Below, piece after piece: positions 17,670-26,001 of a DNA stretch of 64,000 bases. Position 1 is the first letter of the stretch. Every line of letters begins with the position of its first letter. Source of the DNA: Ilyobacter_A sp963675185 (GTDB taxonomy: Bacteria > Fusobacteriota > Fusobacteriia > Fusobacteriales > Fusobacteriaceae); the NCBI GenBank assembly GCA_963675185.2, contig CAXXOH010000003.1:1488001-1552000 (forward strand). Reading direction: 5' to 3'. The position numbers and the translations under genes are program-made. The notes beneath the pieces are model-generated. The model worked only from the letters and a program-made list of their open reading frames with translations. It did not search any database and was not told where the DNA came from.

Positions 17670-19103
17670 TTATTTTTTTAATAGAAGATTAACGATAAAA
17701 TTACGTTCTTTAGTTAAGTGTATCCCTATTAAGAAACTAACTAATGTTGAAATGCTTTTAATTATAAAAATTTCATAATAATTTTTTACTGGCGAAAAAT
17801 TAGTTATAAAATATAAAGGAAACAAAATAATAATTGAAATTATGAAAGGATTTTTTAAATCTATAAAAAATAAAATTAAATTTCTTTTAAATATTTTTTT
17901 AAACAACATCCAGTAAGTGAAAAAAATTGTGATCAAAAATGCGACTAAAATTCCATAAGCTAAAAGAATTAAGTTATCATAAATTATTCCGTATAGTATC
18001 CCCAAAACTAAAAAAACAGAAGAAACAATTCCATTTAAAAATAACAGATCGGATCTTCCTGCAACTTGAAAAATTGAGCTAGAACTTATAAGAATTATCT
18101 GCATCCAAATAGTTAAAGCAAGTATCTTAAAAATTGGAATACTTTGACCCCATTGACTTCCAAAAATAATATAGATGATTTCTTCAGCAGTAAAATAAAG
18201 ATATACTGAAAAAGGGATTCCAAATAAAGTCAATATTTTACTTAGTTTTGAATATGATGAGAAAATTAATTCGTTATCAGCCTGATAGCTTGAAAATACA
18301 GGAAGAAGCACAGGATTGAACACACTAGTTAAATTTTGTACAGCGTAGATCATTAACTTATAAGCTTTATCATAAAAACCAAGTGCTTCTATGCCTATTA
18401 ATTTACCTATAAGTATGTTGGGTAAATTTTTTGAAAAGTAATACAAAATATCAGCTAAAGACTGAAAAATAGAAAATTGAGCTATTTTCTTTAATGTATT
18501 TACCCTAAAAATAAAGCGGAATTTTAATTCCGATACTTTATAGATAAATATAAAGGAGTATATTGTACCTAAAAGGGGTCTCCAGATCAAAACATAGTAA
18601 CCTACTCCATTATATGCTAAATAAACAGCTACTAAACCAGTCAATAAACTAGAGCTTATGCTGATTATAGCAATTTTTTTAAACTCTTTTCTTTTTTTCA
18701 GCAGTGATAAGGGGACAATGATAAGAGAATGCAATAAAACAAGACAGGATAAATACTTGCCCATAGCTATATACTCTTCATTATTATAAAACTCTGCAAC
18801 TAAAAAAGAAAAATAGTAAAAAGAAACTCCAAATAAAATTCCTAGTATAATAGTAAAGTTAAATATTATAGAATTATCTTCTTCGGAAAGGCTGTCATCT
18901 TGAATCATAGCTGGACCAATACCAACACTACTTATCATTTCAAAAAAGGATAAAAATACCATAATAACAGCGACAAAACCAAATTCTTTTGGAGAAAGAA
19001 GTCTTGATAAAATACCTAGAATAACTATTTGAATAGCAACTCCAGAATACCGTGCTATGAAATTTATAAAAATTCCTGTTTTAAGCTCATTTTTTAATGA
19101 CAT
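17670..19103 (-). CDS. polysaccharide flippase of the Wzx/PST family, copy 2
   Basis: A 477-residue polytopic protein, paralogous over its whole length to 5356-6789 (shared start MSLK-ELK-G, then RLLSPKEFGFVAVIMVF, GIGPAMIQ, IGKLIGIEALGFYDKAYKLM, NPVLLPVFSSYQ, and FGSQWGQSIPIFKILALT). Predicted to translocate undecaprenyl-linked glycan. It is convergent with the Wzy-like gene, with no clear terminator in the 82-bp gap. The ribosome binding site is modest (AGGGC). It lies downstream of the O-acetylation pair on the same strand. Confidence 0.9.
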   Translation of the reverse strand: MSLKNELKTGIFINFIARYSGVAIQIVILGILSRLLSPKEFGFVAVIMVFLSFFEMISSVGIGPAMIQDDSLSEEDNSIIFNFTIILGILFGVSFYYFSFLVAEFYNNEEYIAMGKYLSCLVLLHSLIIVPLSLLKKRKEFKKIAIISISSSLLTGLVAVYLAYNGVGYYVLIWRPLLGTIYSFIFIYKVSELKFRFIFRVNTLKKIAQFSIFQSLADILYYFSKNLPNILIGKLIGIEALGFYDKAYKLMIYAVQNLTSVFNPVLLPVFSSYQADNELIFSSYSKLSKILTLFGIPFSVYLYFTAEEIIYIIFGSQWGQSIPIFKILALTIWMQIILISSSSIFQVAGRSDLLFLNGIVSSVFLVLGILYGIIYDNLILLAYGILVAFLITIFFTYWMLFKKIFKRNLILFFIDLKNPFIISIIILFPLYFITNFSPVKNYYEIFIIKSISTLVSFLIGIHLTKERNFIVNLLLKK

Positions 19104-19196
19104 TTATGCCCTACTTTCTTTAAGTATTTCTGTTGACGATACACTTTTTCTAATGTTTCATATTTTAAAATATTTCAGATACATAACGACTAAAGA

Positions 19197-20135
19197 TTAC
19201 TCAAACATTTCTTTTTTTAATATTTCTCTAGATATAAACTCGCTTATTTTAAGAGCCCCAAAATAATTCAAGTGATTACTGTCTTCAAAATCTTTTTCAT
19301 CAATAAAAACAGGATTTTTTAAAACATTAAAATCATAATATGCGATATTTTTTTCTTTAAAAAAAGTATTTAAATATTGATGGATCTCATTATAATTTTT
19401 TATTCCTTCTAAAGACGCTGAAGGCAACGGTGTCGTAACAAAAATTAGTTTTATATTTTTTTCTTTGGCTAAAGTTATAATTTTGTCTAAATATTTCATA
19501 TTTTTTTTAGTATGATTATTTATTTCAAATGTATATCCTTCAAATCTATTTTCAGTTTCAAGCTCAAATAAGTTCACTCTATTTTTACTCGATACAAATC
19601 CCTTGTACCCTTCTAATCTTTTTTTTCGTAAGCCAACAATTAATTCAATTATTTTTTCATCCATGTGAGTCAAATTCAAATAAAGCCTTACTCTTTCACC
19701 AAAAGACATCTCGCTGAGTAGACTCTTTTTATTTTCAAAAGAAAGACTGTTGAGCCAGTGTGGAATGTATCTAACATTTATATCTCGAGGTAAGGTTCTA
19801 AAGTATGCTTCGACTATAGCGACTCTTGGGACAGACTTTTCTACAGCATCTTTAAATCTGTAGTAAGTAACTACTGAAACTTCAGCAGGGGTTCCTAGGT
19901 TATAAGAATGAATATTTAAGTTAGCATCAAAAACCTCAGGATTAAAACCACTATAAGTTTGTGAGCTCCCTAAAAAAATTAAATCCGTATTTAAAGTAGC
20001 TTCTTGGATGTTTGGATATCTTTTTTCGTTATATCCAAATGGAGAAATTCCAGAATTCATAAGGGCAGATAATGAGAACAAAATAATTGTAAATATAAAA
20101 GTAAACATAAAACTTTCCTTAATGAATTTTTTCAA
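19197..20135 (-). CDS. membrane-anchored SGNH-hydrolase-like protein (O-acetylation partner)
   Basis: About 312 residues, with an N-terminal transmembrane segment (residues ~9-30) and an extracytoplasmic domain. It has the SGNH-like first block LIFLGSSQTYSGFNP with the candidate nucleophile serine, LGTPAEVSVVTY, IKLIFVTTPLP, and the late DSNHLNYFGA carrying the D-x2-H pair. This is the pattern of AlgJ/AlgX-like acetyltransferase partners of MBOAT proteins. It starts 15 bp after the MBOAT stop. The TTG at 20135 is favoured because AAGGA lies ten bases away; a GTG at 20144 is only one base from it. Predicted to place acetyl groups on the glycan in the periplasm (inference). Confidence 0.75.
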   Translation of the reverse strand: MKKFIKESFMFTFIFTIILFSLSALMNSGISPFGYNEKRYPNIQEATLNTDLIFLGSSQTYSGFNPEVFDANLNIHSYNLGTPAEVSVVTYYRFKDAVEKSVPRVAIVEAYFRTLPRDINVRYIPHWLNSLSFENKKSLLSEMSFGERVRLYLNLTHMDEKIIELIVGLRKKRLEGYKGFVSSKNRVNLFELETENRFEGYTFEINNHTKKNMKYLDKIITLAKEKNIKLIFVTTPLPSASLEGIKNYNEIHQYLNTFFKEKNIAYYDFNVLKNPVFIDEKDFEDSNHLNYFGALKISEFISREILKKEMFE

Positions 20136-20150
20136 AATAACCACGTCCTT

Positions 20151-21620
20151 TTAAAATTGGAAATATATAAACTCATTGACACCTCCATATACCCCAAACA
20201 TTATTATCCAAAGTATCAATGAATAATAAACCCCCCATCTTATATAAGTAGGCCTGGATTGTAAAATATGATTTAATTTTTTGGATCTTAATCTTAGCTG
20301 GAATACTTCCAGTATCCCTATGGATAAAAGAGTTGCTATAAAACCTACTTTTCCTGCATTTAAAGCGACTAAAGATTGATATATTCCATCAAAAGTAGTA
20401 TAGCTATTAATGTCACTAAATATATGAGTTACTATATAAAGTGCATCACTTAGTGTATTAGCCCTGAAAAATATCCAAGAAAAAGTAACCAATGAAAAAG
20501 TGCAGATTATATGGACAATTTTCTTTAAACTTGGGTATTTACTCAAACCAATAATTTTATAAAATAATTCTCTCTGTTTTTTAGTTGCGATTTCTATTAT
20601 AATGTAAAAACCATGTAAGGCTCCCCAGATAACAAAATTCCAGCGTGCTCCATGCCATAGACCGCTCACTAAGAAAACTATCATTAAGTTTCTGTAATAT
20701 ATATATTTTGAAACTTTATTCCCGCCTAATGATATATATAAATAGTCTTTAAACCATTTCCCCAGTGATATATGCCATCTTCTCCAGAATTCAGAAATGG
20801 ATTTTGAATAGTAGGGCATTTTAAAGTTTTCAATCAAGTCAAATCCCATAACTTTTGCTGTACCAATTGCAATATCGGAATACCCAGAAAAATCGCAGTA
20901 GATCTGGAAACCAAAAACTACCGATGCTACCATTAAAGTTAAACCATCATGATTGTATACGTCATTATAAATATTATTTACAATAATTGCAGTTCTATCA
21001 GCTACAACTACTTTTTTAAACATCCCCCATAGAATTAATTTTAGTCCTTCTGTCATCCTTAGATAATCAAAATCATATTTTTTTCTGAACTGTGGCAACA
21101 GGTGAGTTGAACTTTCTATTGGCCCAGCAACAAGTTGTGGGAAAAATGCTACATAGGTAGCAAACAAACCAAGGTGTTTCTCAGCTTTTCTCTTCCCTCT
21201 GTAAACATCAAATGTATAGCTGAGCGTCTGAAAGGTATAGAAAGATATCCCTACTGGAAGCAACAATGTCAAACTAGGGATTTTGAAATTTAAGCTAAAA
21301 ACTCCAAATAAACTGTTAATATTTTCCATAAAAAAGTTGAAATATTTAAAAACAAAGAGCATACCCAAGTTAGCCAACAAGCTCAATGCTAAATATTTCT
21401 TTCTTTTTTCCTTTATTTTCTCATTTTCCATCATAATGCCAGCAAAATAATCTATTAATGTTGAAATTATTATAAGAATTAAATACTTAGCATTCCAACT
21501 TCCATAAAAATAATAACTAGAGGCTAATAGAAATATCCATCTAAATTTATATGGTAATATAAAATAAATGATTACAACTAAAATAAAAAAAACAATAAAC
21601 GCCAGAGAATTAAATAACAT
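20151..21620 (-). CDS. MBOAT-family O-acyltransferase (AlgI/DltB type)
   Basis: A 489-residue multispanning protein with the family hallmarks: LLPVGISFYTFQTLSYTFDV, FFPQLVAGPIE, DFSGYSDIAIGTAKVMGFDL, FWRRWHISLGKWFKDYLYI, and the catalytic-histidine region VSGLWHGARWNFVIWGALHG. Such proteins move acetyl groups from a cytoplasmic donor across the membrane. Paired with the SGNH-like gene directly downstream it forms a glycan O-acetylation module. A good site (GAAAGGGG) precedes the ATG. The gene is the first of a leftward unit, with repeat R2 in its upstream region. Confidence 0.92.
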   Translation of the reverse strand: MLFNSLAFIVFFILVVIIYFILPYKFRWIFLLASSYYFYGSWNAKYLILIIISTLIDYFAGIMMENEKIKEKRKKYLALSLLANLGMLFVFKYFNFFMENINSLFGVFSLNFKIPSLTLLLPVGISFYTFQTLSYTFDVYRGKRKAEKHLGLFATYVAFFPQLVAGPIESSTHLLPQFRKKYDFDYLRMTEGLKLILWGMFKKVVVADRTAIIVNNIYNDVYNHDGLTLMVASVVFGFQIYCDFSGYSDIAIGTAKVMGFDLIENFKMPYYSKSISEFWRRWHISLGKWFKDYLYISLGGNKVSKYIYYRNLMIVFLVSGLWHGARWNFVIWGALHGFYIIIEIATKKQRELFYKIIGLSKYPSLKKIVHIICTFSLVTFSWIFFRANTLSDALYIVTHIFSDINSYTTFDGIYQSLVALNAGKVGFIATLLSIGILEVFQLRLRSKKLNHILQSRPTYIRWGVYYSLILWIIMFGVYGGVNEFIYFQF

Positions 21621-21949
21621 AAAAAATCCCCTTTCAATTAATGAACTAAAAGTTTTTAAAATAAGAAGTTTTGTTTATTTAAATAACCCAAGTTACTACT
21701 TACTTAAAAATAGTGTTCTTGCACTTTAAATACTATAAAGTTACTACTAAAAATAATTTAAAAAGTGACTTTAAAAGTTTTCAATAGGTTATTCAATAGT
21801 TATTAACTTCGAATTTATAGAGTTAAAAGCATCTAAAAAGTGATGAAACTATAATGCTTAGATTAAATCTTTTACAAGGTAGCAACTTAGGTTAAATATA
21901 TAATAATTTTAATATTTAACTCAAGTTCCTGCTTAATTAAATAAGCAAT

Positions 21950-22245
21950 TAATTACTGGATTTATCTACAATAGCTTTTTGGGTCACAGAGTTTCGCAGA
22001 GATTTTAAATATGAGCTGCATAGAGAAAACATATTAAAAATAATTTTTGTCACGAATCTTCACGGATCACACGAATTAATTGAACCCCTTATGCAATACT
22101 TTATTTCTGTATATTTATAAATTTTCTCACTCTGTAAAACTCTTTATTTTTCTCCGTGCAGCTCTGTGTCCGAAATATAATTTTATTTGATTTTTTATTT
22201 GTGTACATTCGTGCGAGTCGTGACTAAATAAATGTTTTTCTATTA
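21950..22245 (-). repeat. intergenic repeat, copy R2 (inverted relative to R1)
   Basis: The reverse complement of R1: it begins TTAATTACTGGATTTATCTA, then GGTCACAGAGTTTCGCAGAG, TTGTCACGAATCTTCACGGA, CTCCGTGCAGCTCTGTG and ATTCGTGCGAGTCGTGAC. The shared sequence extends leftward to about 21915 (TTTAACTCAAGTTCCTGCTT). The outer end beyond about 22245 has diverged. The gap 21621-22299 holds no gene; it is otherwise AT-rich without recognisable structure. Confidence 0.88.
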
Positions 22246-22299
22246 ATTGGAAATTTGGAAAAATTTTAACTTAATTGTAAAGACCTACTATTTTAGTTA

Positions 22300-23337
22300 C
22301 TAAAATAGTATACTTTTTAACTGCCAAATTTGCTTGAACATAAAATAGAAAGAGTACCACACAGGATTCAAATTTTTGTTTTTTCCTAAAAATTTTAACT
22401 CATCTTCTTTGACACTTACGCCCCAAAAATTTTCTGTATTTTCAACTGATTTCAATACATAGTATACTGGATATTTTTTAAAAAATAACTTTTTAAAAAT
22501 ATTTTTACTTATTAATTCATTGATCATCTCAAAATGAATTTTTGCAGAAGTAATCATAACCCCTTCATTCAAGCTCTCATTCTTTGAAATTCTATACGAA
22601 CCAAGGCTTTTGTTATAAAAATAAGTATTGTAATTAACACAGTATTTTGTGAAAAAAACGTAATCAAATGAAGGGTAGTGATCTTCGTTAAAGCCGCCAA
22701 GTTTAACGGCATTTTCTCTTTTCATAATTATACCAACAGGACCGCCTACGGGATTTTTAAGAATATAATCCCATTCTGAAAGCTTCCTCAATTTTTTTTC
22801 AAAAGACATTAGCTTTCTTTTTAACTTTAACTTTACCCAGTAGGCATTAAATTTATTAGGGAGATCTCTTTCGTCAATATGGTTATGACTTGGCATTAAA
22901 AGAGAAATTTTTGGATTTTTATCCAGCACGCCTACCATTTCTTTTAAAAATTTATTTGACAACAAGTCATCATCGTGAAGCATTACATACCACTTTCCAC
23001 GCGCCAACTCCAAGCAGCGGTTCCAGTTGCCTGCTACACCAAGATTTTCCTCATTTTTATAGTAGAGCAGCTTAGGATTGTTATAACTTCTTAATAATTT
23101 TTCAATATCAGTGTCGGAATCAGGGCTATTTTCTACAACAATGATTTCATAATCGGAAAACTCAATTTGAGTTAAAGCACTGTCTAGGGCTTCTTTCAGC
23201 AAATTATATCTTTTGTAGGTTGGGATGGCTATCGTAACTAAAGGATTTTCATTATAATTCAAGTTTCCAGAAATCAGTTTAGATTTTACGTGTTTAATCT
23301 TTAAAAAATTATTTTCATATTTTAACAGCCTATCCAT
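22300..23337 (-). CDS. family 2 glycosyltransferase, paralogue 2 of 3
   Basis: A 345-residue GT-A glycosyltransferase: VTIAIPTYKRYNLLKEALDS, DYEIIVVENSPD, GNWNRCLELARGKWYVMLHD with the following DDL acidic motif, NPVGGPVGIIMKRENA and LGGFNEDHYPSFDYVFF. It is closest to the gene at 24931 and also homologous along its length to that at 4173. The start ATG follows GAGGTGAAAGC, and the leader resembles that of the 24931 gene. The insertion sequence at 23520-24856 separates these two paralogues. Its probable role is addition of one sugar in repeat-unit assembly; which sugar is unknown. Confidence 0.9.
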   Translation of the reverse strand: MDRLLKYENNFLKIKHVKSKLISGNLNYNENPLVTIAIPTYKRYNLLKEALDSALTQIEFSDYEIIVVENSPDSDTDIEKLLRSYNNPKLLYYKNEENLGVAGNWNRCLELARGKWYVMLHDDDLLSNKFLKEMVGVLDKNPKISLLMPSHNHIDERDLPNKFNAYWVKLKLKRKLMSFEKKLRKLSEWDYILKNPVGGPVGIIMKRENAVKLGGFNEDHYPSFDYVFFTKYCVNYNTYFYNKSLGSYRISKNESLNEGVMITSAKIHFEMINELISKNIFKKLFFKKYPVYYVLKSVENTENFWGVSVKEDELKFLGKNKNLNPVWYSFYFMFKQIWQLKSILF

Positions 23338-23561
23338 TTAGCTTTCACCTCGATATATAATTATAGGCAGAAATCATCACACATAAAATTTAAAAGTATA
23401 ATATAACTAATGCAAGTCATTATTATGAAAACTTTTAATATAGCTAAAGTTAATTTTGAGCTAACATTTATATCGATGATTATATATTAGATAACTTTAT
23501 GAATTAATTCAAAACGGTTTGACCCCTTAATTCTTGGACTTATTTCCTTATTTTGCGCGTT

Positions 23562-24431
23562 TTACGCTGCTACTTTAAATTCCTCTGATTCTTTTCCTTT
23601 ATATTTCTCATAGAATTCCTGGGGAGTCATATATTTTAAACTTCCATGAATTCTTTTTGTATTATAGAAATCTATAAATTCCTGCATCTCTTCATAGGCT
23701 TCTTGAAAACTTTCAAAATACTTATAACCAAAGACTTCCCGCTCTAAAATACTATGAAATGACTCTATATGAGCATTCTTATTAGGGGTAGCATTGGGGA
23801 TTCTTTCATGATTTATTCCTAGAGCTCTGCAAGTTTCTGAAAACAATTTGCTGGTAAACTGGGACCCGTTGTCACTTCTAATATAGAGTTTCTCAGGCAT
23901 GAGTTCTGATCTCTTGTACACAGCTCTAATTAAAGAGTTGCAAACATCTTCTGCAGTACAAGAGAATCCGATATGGTAATCAATTATACTTCTATCAAAA
24001 ACATCGATAATTTCACAAACATAAAATACCCTTTCGATTCCATAGATATATCCATATTTCACATCTATTTCCCATAATTTATTTGATGATTGGACTTTTT
24101 TATTTGTAGCTAAAACCTTTTTTTCTTTTGGTTGAGGTAGATATTTTCGGAGAAGCTTTAATTCTTTACATAACCGATAAGACTTCTTATGATTAAGAAT
24201 TATTCCCCAATCTCTTTTAACTGCATGAGCTCTCTTTCGATATCCATATGCACATTCTCTTGTTTCATCATAACTTTTTAAAAATTCTTTGATCTTATCA
24301 TCTGAAACTTTTTCATTTTTAAAATTAAAGCTATATCCTTTAGGCTTCGCGCCTGCTCTTTTAGGTTTTACTATTTTATATTCTTTCTGTTTATCTTTGT
24401 AATAGTAGTAAGTAGACTTAGGTAACCCCAC
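23562..24431 (-). CDS. IS3-family transposase orfB (DDE integrase domain)
   Basis: The 289 residues numbered here start at an internal GTG; in vivo the protein is probably made as an orfAB fusion by -1 frameshifting, since the frame is open upstream to the orfA overlap. An HTH_21-like region (ECAYGYRKRAHAV) is followed by the integrase core: LWEIDVKYG with the first catalytic D, YIRSDNGSQFTS with the second, and ATPNKNAHIESFHSILERE with the catalytic E. The C-terminus FYNTKRIHGSLKYMTPQEF is typical. No disruption is visible, so the element may be active. Confidence 0.93.
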   Translation of the reverse strand: MGLPKSTYYYYKDKQKEYKIVKPKRAGAKPKGYSFNFKNEKVSDDKIKEFLKSYDETRECAYGYRKRAHAVKRDWGIILNHKKSYRLCKELKLLRKYLPQPKEKKVLATNKKVQSSNKLWEIDVKYGYIYGIERVFYVCEIIDVFDRSIIDYHIGFSCTAEDVCNSLIRAVYKRSELMPEKLYIRSDNGSQFTSKLFSETCRALGINHERIPNATPNKNAHIESFHSILEREVFGYKYFESFQEAYEEMQEFIDFYNTKRIHGSLKYMTPQEFYEKYKGKESEEFKVAA

Positions 24432-24505
24432 TATCCTCAGGACTAAGGAAGGTTTATTCCCTTCATCAATCCAATATTTTGCTACTTGATATTTAAAAAT
24501 AGTGG

Positions 24506-24781
24506 TTACATCTTTTTTAACATATCCTTCAAAATCTTGATTTCAAGATCTTTTTCAGCAGAAATTTCTTTCAGAGCTTTATTTTCAGCCTCAAGGGTTT
24601 TATTAATTTTACTTAAATCCTTATGTTGACCCGATTCTTTCTGAGAAAGCTTTTTTTCCCACCCTCTGATGGTACTTTCAGCCAGATTATACTTAGCTGC
24701 CACGGCTCTTCTATTCTTAGCTAGTTTAACTTCTTCTAATATTCTTTCTTTTTCTTCCATAGAGTATCTTCTTCTAGTCAT
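24506..24781 (-). CDS. IS3-family transposase orfA (helix-turn-helix)
   Basis: A 91-residue DNA-binding subunit. The HTH_8-like N-terminus (RRYSMEEKERILEEVKLAKN, then NLAESTIRGWEKKL) is followed by a coiled-coil/leucine-zipper region to the end. The ATG at 24781 has AAGGAG upstream, so the longer frame to 24856, which reads through the terminal repeat, is rejected. Near its 3' end the mRNA reads TTA AAA AAG ATG TAA, giving the classic A6G slip site at 24512-24518 that leads into the orfB frame. Confidence 0.9.
   Translation of the reverse strand: MTRRRYSMEEKERILEEVKLAKNRRAVAAKYNLAESTIRGWEKKLSQKESGQHKDLSKINKTLEAENKALKEISAEKDLEIKILKDMLKKM
24512..24518 (-). promoter_or_regulatory. programmed -1 frameshift site (A AAA AAG) of the IS3 element
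   Basis: On the minus strand the heptamer is in the correct phase of orfA (TT A AAA AAG), one sense codon before its TAA stop. Slipping back one base continues as GAT GTA ACC ACT ATT, which stays open into orfB. The site matches that used by other IS3 elements. Confidence 0.85.
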
Positions 24782-24930
24782 CTCTTTGCTCCTTAATATT
24801 GATTTAAATATATTATATATTAATTCGCGCAAGAGTCCAAACTGGCTAAGGGGCAATAAAGAAAATGAAAGAATTGACTTAACTTATTGTAAAAATAAAC
24901 TACTTGTAATAGTATTTAATTTTTAATAAA

Positions 24931-25968
24931 CTAAAATATAATACTTTTTAACTGCCAGATCTGCTTAAATAAAAAGTAAAAAGAGTACCAAAAAAAATTT
25001 AAATTTCTATGATCTCCTAAAAAGTTTAATTCTTCCTCCCTGACATTAACTCCCCAGAAATTTTTTGTGTTTTCAACTGATTTTAAAACGTAGTAGACTG
25101 GATATTTTTTAAAGAATAATTTTCTAAAAAAATTTTTATTTATTAATTCGTGTATCATTTCAAAATGAATTTTTGCAGTAGAGGCCATGACACCTTCTTT
25201 TAAGCTTACATTTTTTGAGATTCTATATGAGCAAAGGCTTTTATTGTAGAGATAGGAGTTATATTTTATGCAGTATTTTGTGAAAAAGACATAGTCCATA
25301 GAAAAACGGTTTTTTTCATTAAACCCACCAAGTTTAATGGCATTTTTCTTTTTCATAACTATTCCCACAGGTCCACCTATAGGATTCTTTAAGATATAAT
25401 CCCACTCAGAAAGCTTTCTCAATTTTTTTTCAAGAGATACTATTTTTTTCTTTAACTTTAATTTTATCCAATAAATATTATTTTTATGTGATATATTTCT
25501 TTCATCTATATGGGCATGGCCTGGGATTAAAAGAGAAATTTTTGGATTTTTATTCAAGATGCTCATCATTTCTTTTAAAAATTTACCTGATAACAAGTCG
25601 TCATCATGCAACATCGTATACCATTTCCCACGAGCTAGTTCTAAACATCGGTTCCAATTGCCTGCGGCTCCAAGGCTTTTCTTATTTTTATAATAAAGTA
25701 GCTTAGGATTGTTATAAGATTTTAGTAATTTTTCAGTTTCAGTATCCAAATCGGGATCATTATCCACAACGATAACTTCGTAATCAATAAAGTCAATCTG
25801 GTTTAAAGCACTATTTATAGCTTGCTCTAGTAAATCTGGCCTTTTGTAGGTTGGTATAGCTATTGTTATTAAAGGCGTTTTATTAAAATTCAAATCACCA
25901 TAAATTAATTTAGATTCTATGAATTTTATTTTTGAGAAATTATCCTCATATTTTAAAAGTTCACCCAT
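24931..25968 (-). CDS. family 2 glycosyltransferase, paralogue 3 of 3
   Basis: A 345-residue enzyme with the same layout as 22300-23337: VTIAIPTYKRPDLLEQAINS, DYEVIVVDNDPD, GNWNRCLELARGKWYTMLHD and the acidic DDL motif, NPIGGPVGIVMKKKNA. It differs in lysine-rich replacements and in the acceptor-side region (HAHIDERNISHKN versus HNHIDERDLPNKF), so the acceptor could differ. Start ATG preceded by TGAGGTGAGG. The GT4 gene upstream on the same strand ends 33 bp before it and is probably co-transcribed. Confidence 0.9.
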   Translation of the reverse strand: MGELLKYEDNFSKIKFIESKLIYGDLNFNKTPLITIAIPTYKRPDLLEQAINSALNQIDFIDYEVIVVDNDPDLDTETEKLLKSYNNPKLLYYKNKKSLGAAGNWNRCLELARGKWYTMLHDDDLLSGKFLKEMMSILNKNPKISLLIPGHAHIDERNISHKNNIYWIKLKLKKKIVSLEKKLRKLSEWDYILKNPIGGPVGIVMKKKNAIKLGGFNEKNRFSMDYVFFTKYCIKYNSYLYNKSLCSYRISKNVSLKEGVMASTAKIHFEMIHELINKNFFRKLFFKKYPVYYVLKSVENTKNFWGVNVREEELNFLGDHRNLNFFWYSFYFLFKQIWQLKSIIF

Positions 25969-26001
25969 TTATTCCTCACCTCAATATATCGAATAAATTT
26001 A

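Larger units (their letters stand above)
23520..24856 (-). mobile_element. IS3-family insertion sequence
   Basis: A complete-looking element of about 1.34 kb. The left end reads TGACCCCTTAATTCTTGGAC and the right end, on the other strand, TTGCCCCTTAGCCAGTTTGG, imperfect terminal inverted repeats of about 25 bp. It carries orfA and orfB on the minus strand, with a slippery A AAA AAG heptamer between them. I see no convincing target-site duplication at these boundaries. Confidence 0.88.

Noticed and set aside
23511..24866. Target-site duplication of the IS3 element
   Set aside because: Three- and four-base flanks at the most likely ends (GTT and TAA) do not match, so no duplication is claimed.
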